From the NCBI RefSeq assembly GCF_904849725.1, contig NC_058523.1:339863948-339927947 (forward strand): a stretch of 64,000 bases of DNA. Direction: 5' to 3'. Shown here in pieces: positions 58,401 to 64,000 of the stretch (position 1 is its first letter; every line of letters starts with the position of its first letter). The position numbers and the translations under genes are program-made. The notes under the pieces were generated by a model. The model was not told the origin of the DNA, made no database searches, and worked only from the letters and a program-made list of their open reading frames with translations. Source of the stretch: Hordeum vulgare subsp. vulgare. Taxonomy: Eukaryota; Streptophyta; Magnoliopsida; Poales; Poaceae.

Positions 58401-58660
58401 GACGTTTTGATTTCGTCGTAATTTTGCCACGTAGGACTGCCACGTAGGATTGGATTAGATTGTCAACGACGATTTAGGATCGTCGTAAAGGTTACGATGA
58501 TCCAGGAATCGTCGTAAAAGTTACGACGATTTTGATCAAAATGTCGCTGCTGTTCATCAGTGACGCTCCGTTTTCGACGCTTGGTTTTTCGTCGTGAGAT
58601 CGTCGTAAATTAAAAACCGTGAAGATGTAACGACGAAAAAATAGCGTCGTGTATTAGGAT
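58401..58660. repeat. right subterminal repeats of the gene-capturing CACTA
   Basis: Repeated GATCGTCGTAA, TTACGACGAT and AACGACGA words leading to the inverted terminus, matching the left end in kind. Confidence 0.75.
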
Positions 58661-60548
58661 ATTCCTTGTAGTGTCATATTGTTTGTTGCATCATGTTGTG
58701 TTGGTGTTCATTGGCTGTTATTTTTATCTTGGATAGCACCGGGATCGGAGAGCGAGTACGTGGATTCGGGAGAGTACGTGCAGGAAGATCAAGAGTTGTT
58801 CCAAGCTGAAGACATCACAGGCAAGATGACAGTGACCTTGATATCGTATCTAGCTTTGTTATGCTTAGAACCACGTTTCCTTCGATATATGCTCGCTGCC
58901 TACCACTTGATAAAAGCCTCCTGACATTGCCATGAAACCCAAACACCTTCCCGTCCTAGATAATGTTGTTTGGCTAAGTAGGCTTGCTCAGCTTCTAATG
59001 AATAGCTTTGCTAGTTGCAGGTGCCAGCTATCTCATGTGATAACATGAGTATTTTGATACCATTATGCTTCAAGTGATATTTAATTAATGCACCTATATA
59101 CTTGGTAAATGACGGAAGGCCTAGCCTTTTGCCGGGTGATTTGTTCCGTTATTGTCGCCTTAGTTTCGGCTACCGGTGTTTGTTTCCATAACTGATCGCT
59201 CCTAACACGTTCGGGGTTGTTATGGGGACCCCCTTGATAAATCGTGTAGTGTTAAGGCTCGCCTGGTAGGACCAAACATCGGTTTTAATTTGCTAATCAC
59301 CTAATAATAATTTGCATAGGGAATAGCTACCCCGAGGATTCAATCAACAACCCGGGCCAGTGCTCCTCATGAGTGTTGGTCCAAACTAGAGCACTGTGCG
59401 GGGCCAACTCAAGGCAACTTGAGTGATTTCTATCAGGCCACTGTACGCGTCGCTTATCCGTCGTGTCCTCAGACAGAGATACGCGGCTCTTATCGGGGTC
59501 GTCGACACGACGGGAGGTCCTGCTAGATTTGTCTTACCTTAGCGATATATCTTGCGTATAGGAATCCTGGTGAAACTTTGGGTCTCCTCAAAGTTGAGGT
59601 TTTCCTCTAAGGAATCCGACGAGATCACGAGATTCGTGATAGAGGATTACTTTGCGGCCTGTGGCAGTTTGTGATGGACTAGTTAGGGCACCCCTGCAGG
59701 GTATAATATTTCAGAAAGCCGTGCCCGCGGTTATGTGGCAAACATGGATAATTTGTTAAGATCCGGTTCTAGATAACTTGAATTAGCTCTAATAAAACGG
59801 CCAACTGTGTGCGTAACCGTGATTATCCCCTTCGAAGACCTCTGTTCGATCGGGAACATGGTGGGGTTATGTTTGACGTAAGTAGGTGTTCAGGATCACT
59901 TAGTGATCACCTAGTCTTCGACCGCTCGCGTAGATCACCATATCAATTACTCTGATCATCGTAAGTTAGCCACATACAAGCTTAGGATGCTGCAACCTAT
60001 ACACTAAATCTTCCTCACCTAATAACTTGACTAGATTTGATACCAAGGTCATCCGATTGCTGAGTCCCCGTGGCTCACAGTTTACTACAAAACCCCATCA
60101 GGTACAGGTACGCTTGACGCAGGAGATGATGATGGCACGCAGCTGGCGTGGTAGTACAATGAGGAGTGTGACTGACTGTACGTGAACTATCCGGAGGACT
60201 GAGGCCGTGGTCGTGATCGTGGGCCAGCATGCGGGATGTCATAGTCTTTTCCTTGTTTCATGTTGTCCGTAGCGGGACTGACTTGTTCTGAATATTTATG
60301 TGGATGTAAACCTTATGTTATACTATGTCATATGGCAAGTGTATGCCCTACTTGTCATTCTTCGATTATGTAATGCTATGATTATCTCGCTTGCGAAACG
60401 TTTAGATGCGCCTCTTTCCCATTTGGGGCATCGCCCCCAAAATAGGAAAGGGCTGCATCTTAGTCGTTACACCCCCAAGAGTCGGGTCGGCTGAGAGTTA
60501 GCCGGGCCGAGTCTTATTCTTGATTTGTTTTGCTTCTCTTCGCCGTAG

Positions 60549-61920
60549 GATCTCCACAACAGCCAAGAGCAAGCACATAACATGCTTCTAGCACGGCTCC
60601 AAGAGGACGAGACGCAGACCAGCGATCTTCAAGGCCCGCTGGACCAAGCCGTCTCGGAGCACGATGCCTTGCGTGGTAAAGACGGCCGTCTACGCCATGA
60701 GGTCGAACTTCTCCAGACGAAGAAGATGGGTCGCAAGGCGGCCCACCAGACGGAGCTGGAGCGGCTGCGCGCCTCCTATACCGATGCCCTGAAGCAGAAG
60801 GAAGCCTCCCACGCCGCCGACCTGGAGCGCTTGGAGAAGCTGCACCTTGTTGAGAAGGCGCAGCAGGATGCCGCCCTGAAGGACGCGCAAGCCCAATTGG
60901 TGAAGGAGACCGAGGCGGCCCAGACCCTTCGGGGAGAGATCACCCGCCTGGCTCAAGAGCGCGTGGCTCGGGACCGCGAAGCTCTAGAGGATGCGTGCGA
61001 GGTTGATATCCTCCTTAACCGTGAGCCGTCCTTGCCTTGTCTTCTTTTTCAATATCGTTGGCTTCTCTTTTCTCTTCTTTCTCACGCCACACCCCCGCCC
61101 CTGCTCCCCAGGACTCTTCCCAGGGACACGAGAGGCGGCGAAAGCGACCGTGGAGGCCAATCGCGACGAGCATCGTGCTGCCGGCGTTGAGGTGGACGTC
61201 GTCGCTAATTGAACCATGGAGGAGATAGCCGTTGGTGCCAAGGCCCGTGTGCGGGAGCTGGCGCATTCTCTGACCCGGCTCCAGGATGTCGGGCTAGCGA
61301 TGGTGAAGGCCCTTTGGCCCGATGCGGTGGAGCCGGCGTCAATTAGTCGGCTCTCCCACTAGCTTGAAGACGGAAGCTCTCGTCTCGACATCTGGCGTGC
61401 GTCGGCTGCACGAGCTGGAGCGTACATGGCGCTCCGCTTGGCCAAGTCATGGTATACAAACCTGGACTTGGATCGGCTCGCAGCACAACGCACCGGCGCA
61501 GAACCGGAGCTGGCACCCGTAGAGGACGAGCTATAGGTGCGGGCCAGCGACATTGCATCCTTCGATGCTTGGAACGAGTTCAGCCTGGAGCGAGAAGCCG
61601 ATGGCAGCGTGATCTCGGAGGATCAGTTCCAGCTGGCCCTCCACGACGCTGATGGTAGCTCCGATGAGACGGCATTTGAGGACGCCGACTCCAGCGACGA
61701 GGCCTATGTCGACTCCACCACAGGGGGCAGTGCCGAAGGTGCTCGGGCGTATAACATCGCCTCTACCTCATGTGGGGCTAGCAATACCGGCGCCTCCGCC
61801 TTAGGTGCCGCCGGTTACGCCGGAGCCACGGGTGGAGCCGCCACCAAGAGAAGTTTTTTTTCATTTTTTTGCATTTCTTTTGTTAGTCCAGCAGTTCCAC
61901 CCACTGGGGGTGTTATGTAA
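60549..61920 (+). pseudogene. antisense accessory gene of the Tat-like element, 3' exons, broken
   Basis: This continues the gene of 36473-38796 after the Tekay-like insertion. Exon 60549-61001 follows TTCGCCGTAG and encodes a long coiled coil (LLARLQEDETQTSDLQGPLD, LEKLHLVEKAQQDAALKDAQ). The next exon begins between 61112 and 61124, includes EANRDEHRAAG and LTRLQDVGLAMVKALWP, and ends in an acidic then Gly/Ala/Ser-rich tail with a stop at 61918-61920. In-frame stops at 61209-61211, 61360-61362 and 61534-61536 break it. A coiled-coil C-terminus and the CCACCCACTGGGGGTGTTATGTAATGG-type end are usual in this gene family. The function is unknown. Confidence 0.7.
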
Positions 61921-62005
61921 TGGACTCCAACCGTGGGCCTTTATATGCTTTTGAATGTAATATATGTTTATCTGTTTGCATTGTGCCTGTGAAGGATGTG
62001 CTTGC

Positions 62006-63275
62006 TGTTGGGGAACGTTGCATGGGAAACAAAAAAAATCCTATGCACACGAAGACCTATCATGGTGATGATCATCTACGAGAGGGAGATCGGATCCACA
62101 TACCCTTGTAGATCGCTAAGCGGTAAGCGTTAAGAAATGCGGTTGATGTAGTGGAACATCTTCGCGATCCAAATCGCAGCCGTCCCACGATCCGTCCCAG
62201 TCTAGCACCAAACGGACGGCACCTCCGCGTTCAGCACACATACACCTCGATGACGATCTCCGCCTTCTCGATCCACCAAGAGAGACAAAGAGGTAGCTGA
62301 ATTCTCCGGCAGCACGGCGGCGTGGCGGTAATGATGGTGGAGCTACTCCAGCAGGGCTTCCCCGTGCTGAACCAATCTAGCTATAAGGTGTCACGAAGTA
62401 GTGGAGGGAGAGATGTTTGCAAAAAGGCTTGAGTTGAAAAAACCCCTAAAACCCTCCACTATATATAGGAGGAACCAAGGGGAGGCTTGCCTTGCCTCCT
62501 ACTCCAAGTAGGAGGCTTCGGCCGAAGCAAGGAGGAAGGTCTCCTCCTCCAATTCTGTTTGGTGGAGGAGTCCTTTCCTTCTTGTCCACCTCCTCTCCTT
62601 TTTTTTCCTTTCCTTTTTTATTGCTTCAGCCAAAATAGCCCTATTGGGTTGGCCTCACCAGGACACTAAGGGCCGGTGATCCACCCATGGGCCTATTAGG
62701 TTCTCTCCCGGGTGGGTGGCCCCTCCTGGTAAAACCCCGGAACCCATTCGTCATTCCCGGTACTTTACCGCTAATGCCCAAAAAAATTCCGGAAGCCAAA
62801 TGAGAAAATCCTATATATCAATCTTCGTTTCCGGACCATTCCGGAGACACTCGTGACATCCGGGATCTCATCCGGGACTCCAAACAACATTCGGTTACCA
62901 ACATAAATAATCCAACTATACTAAAAACGTCACCGATCCTTAAGTGTGCAGGCCCTGCAGGTTCGAGAACTATGTAGACATGACCGAGACACTCTCCGGC
63001 CGATATCCAATAGCAGGACCTTGACGTCCGTATTGGATCCTATATATTCTATGAAGATCTTATCGGTTGAACCTCTATGTCAAGGATTCACACAATCCCG
63101 TATATCATTCCCTTTGTCCTTCGGTATGTTACTTGCCCGAGATTCGACCGTCGGTATCTCCATACCTATTTGAATCTCGTTACCGGCAAGTCTCTTTACT
63201 CGTTCCATAATACAAGATCTCGTCGCTAACTTTTTTGGTCACATTGCTTGCAAGGCTTGTTTGTGATGTTCTATT
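62006..63275 (-). repeat. Angela/BARE-type copia LTR, reverse, interrupted
   Basis: The plus strand starts TGTTGGGGAACGTTGCATGG, the reverse complement of the usual Angela LTR end. Further family landmarks follow in reverse order (TGTAGATCGCTAAGCG, CAGCACGGCGGCG, TCGTTTCCGGACCATTCCGG, ACTCGTTCCATAATACAAGA). A TATATATAG on the minus strand lies near 62467-62459. CTTGC (62001-62005) is the candidate target duplication, with its partner outside the window. The LTR is broken at 63275 by a forward-oriented relative. Confidence 0.85.
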
Positions 63276-63876
63276 TGTTGGAAATATGCCCAAGAGGCAA
63301 TAATAAAATGGTTATTATCATATTTCCTTGTTCATGATAATCGTCTATTGTTCATGCTATAATTGTATTAACAGGAAACAGTAATACATGTGTGAATAAA
63401 TAGATCACAATGTGTCCCTAGCAAGCCTCTAGTTGGCTAGCTCGTTGATCAATAGATGATCATGGTTTCCTGATCATGGACATCAGATGTCATTGATAAC
63501 GGGATCACATCATTGGAGAATGATGTGATGGACAGGACCCAATCCTAAGCATAGCACTAGATCGTATTGTTCGTATGCTAAAGCTTTTCTAATGTCAAGT
63601 GTCTTTTCCTTCGACCGTGAGATTGTGCAACTCCCGGATACCGTAGAAGTGATTTGGGTGTATCAAATGTCACAACGTAACTGGGTGACTATAAAGGTGC
63701 ACTACGGGTACCTCTGAAAGTGTCTGTTGGGTTGGTACAAATCGAGATCGGGATTTGTCACTCCACGTGACGGAGAGGTATCTCTCGGCCCACTCGGTAG
63801 AACGTCATCATGAGCTCAACGTGACTAAGAAGTTAGTCACACGATGACGTGCTACGGAACGAGTAAAGAGACTTAC
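63276..63876 (+). repeat. Angela/Maximus-type copia LTR, forward, 5' part
   Basis: It starts TGTTGGAAATATGCCCAAGA and runs through AGCAAGCCTCTAGTTGGCTA, GTAACTGGGTGACTATAAAG and ACGGAACGAGTAAAGAGACT, the first part of an Angela-family LTR. It interrupts the reverse copy at TTCTATT (candidate duplication CTATT, 63271-63275) and is itself interrupted at 63876. Confidence 0.82.
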
Positions 63877-64000
63877 TGAAAGTGCGTTATATCGACTAGA
63901 GGGGGGTGAATAGGAGATTTTTAGAATTTCATCACTGAGGAAATTCCTTTTGAGGAAATTCCTCACTGATGACTAACTTACAGCGGAAACAGTAAAGGAT
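63877..64000 (+). mobile_element. start of another repeat, probably an LTR
   Basis: TGAAAGTGCGTTATATCGAC begins abruptly inside the copia LTR and continues AGAGGGGGGTGAATAGG, a phrase I recall as abundant in Triticeae repeats. It starts with TG, and CTTAC (63872-63876) would be the target duplication. The family is not identified and only 124 bases are visible. Confidence 0.5.

Larger units (their letters stand above)
52994..58673. mobile_element. gene-capturing, non-autonomous CACTA transposon
   Basis: It starts CACTACAAGAAATATG and ends with the inverted ...ATTCCTTGTAGTG, flanked by TCA on both sides (52991-52993 and 58674-58676). The sister LTR holds the single TCA empty site (CATGCATCATATTG, 42304-42317). 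Subterminal repeats of ACGACGAT/TCGTCGTAA type occur at both ends. No transposase is encoded. The 5680-bp interior holds a captured SAHH exon, a DUF26 exon, other exon-like pieces and a hAT MITE. Confidence 0.95.
39004..60471 (+). mobile_element. Tekay-like (chromovirus) gypsy retrotransposon with 5.1-kb LTRs
   Basis: LTRs at 39004-44110 and 49644-60471 (about 5145 bp without the CACTA inside) share TGTAATGCCCCAGATGTAAC starts and ...TAGTCGTTACA ends. A tRNA-iMet-type primer site, gag-protease-RT-RNase H-integrase in that order, a chromodomain-like tail and a purine tract lie between. Long LTRs and the chromodomain-like C-terminus place it with Tekay/Del chromoviruses. The coding region is too damaged to be autonomous. 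Confidence 0.9.
49644..60471 (+). repeat. 3' LTR of the Tekay-like element, with a CACTA inside
   Basis: Parts 49644-52993 and 58674-60471 together match the 5' LTR along its length. The match is close, with scattered substitutions and small indels by eye. The insertion point corresponds to 42310-42312 in the 5' LTR. Confidence 0.92.
34979..62005 (-). mobile_element. Tat-like gypsy element, 3' part, split by a Tekay-like insertion
   Basis: The LTR-like block at the left has its TATA box on the minus strand, while the coding exons at 36473-38796 and 60549-61920 are on the plus strand. Tat-clade elements (Grande/RIRE2 type) carry such an antisense accessory gene between pol and the 3' LTR, which fits this order. 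The pol genes would lie to the right and were displaced by an Angela-type insertion at 62006. The Tekay-like element 39004-60471 lies in an intron of the antisense gene. The termini are not resolved. Confidence 0.6.

Overview
This window looks like intergenic heterochromatin from a large grass genome, most likely Triticeae (wheat, Aegilops, barley or rye). I recognise Sabrina/WHAM-type Athila retrotransposons, an Angela/BARE-type copia LTR, long-LTR Tekay-like gypsy elements and CACTA transposons carrying GACGGCAAAG-type and ACGACGAT-type repeats. I find no intact host gene, rRNA or functional tRNA. Nearly every base can be assigned to nested transposable elements. Family names come from remembered sequence features, not from a search.

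Layout from left to right. (1) 1-3978: the 5' half of a reverse-oriented Sabrina-type element, inserted into (2) 3979-16202, an old long-LTR gypsy element. That element has two related LTRs of about 5 kb, a tRNA-Met-type primer site and a decayed interior with a trace of reverse transcriptase. Its second LTR carries a solo LTR (13553-14411, target duplication GTGAC) and breaks off at 16202. (3) 16203-34978: a CACTA transposon truncated on the left. It holds broken exons of a CACTA ORF2-like gene, a very large minisatellite apparently expanded inside an intron, and subterminal GGCAAAGG repeats. A complete WHAM-like element sits in it (17566-27655, duplication CTGAC). (4) 34979-62005: a reverse-oriented Tat-like gypsy element, seen mainly through its antisense accessory gene (degraded exons at 36473-38796 and 60549-61920).

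(5) 39004-60471: a Tekay-like gypsy element inserted in an intron of that antisense gene. It has LTRs of about 5.1 kb and a gag-pol with several frameshifts and stops. Its right LTR was later invaded by (6) a 5.68-kb non-autonomous CACTA transposon (52994-58673, duplication TCA). The sister LTR preserves the empty site. This CACTA carries a captured first exon of S-adenosylhomocysteine hydrolase, a DUF26 (cysteine-rich receptor-kinase type) exon, other exon-like pieces and a GC-rich hAT MITE (53284-53827, duplication CCCCACTA). (7) 62006-64000: a reverse-oriented Angela-type LTR, interrupted by a forward-oriented relative, itself interrupted by the start of another repeat.

The order of insertion can be read directly: old long-LTR element and CACTA first; Sabrina, the solo LTR, WHAM and the Tat-like element next; then the Tekay-like element, the gene-capturing CACTA and its MITE. 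The most unusual points are the gene-capturing CACTA, an internal copy of LTR promoter sequence in the WHAM-like element, paired tRNA-like modules inside the Tekay-like LTRs, and a conserved hairpin just upstream of the TATA box in two element families.
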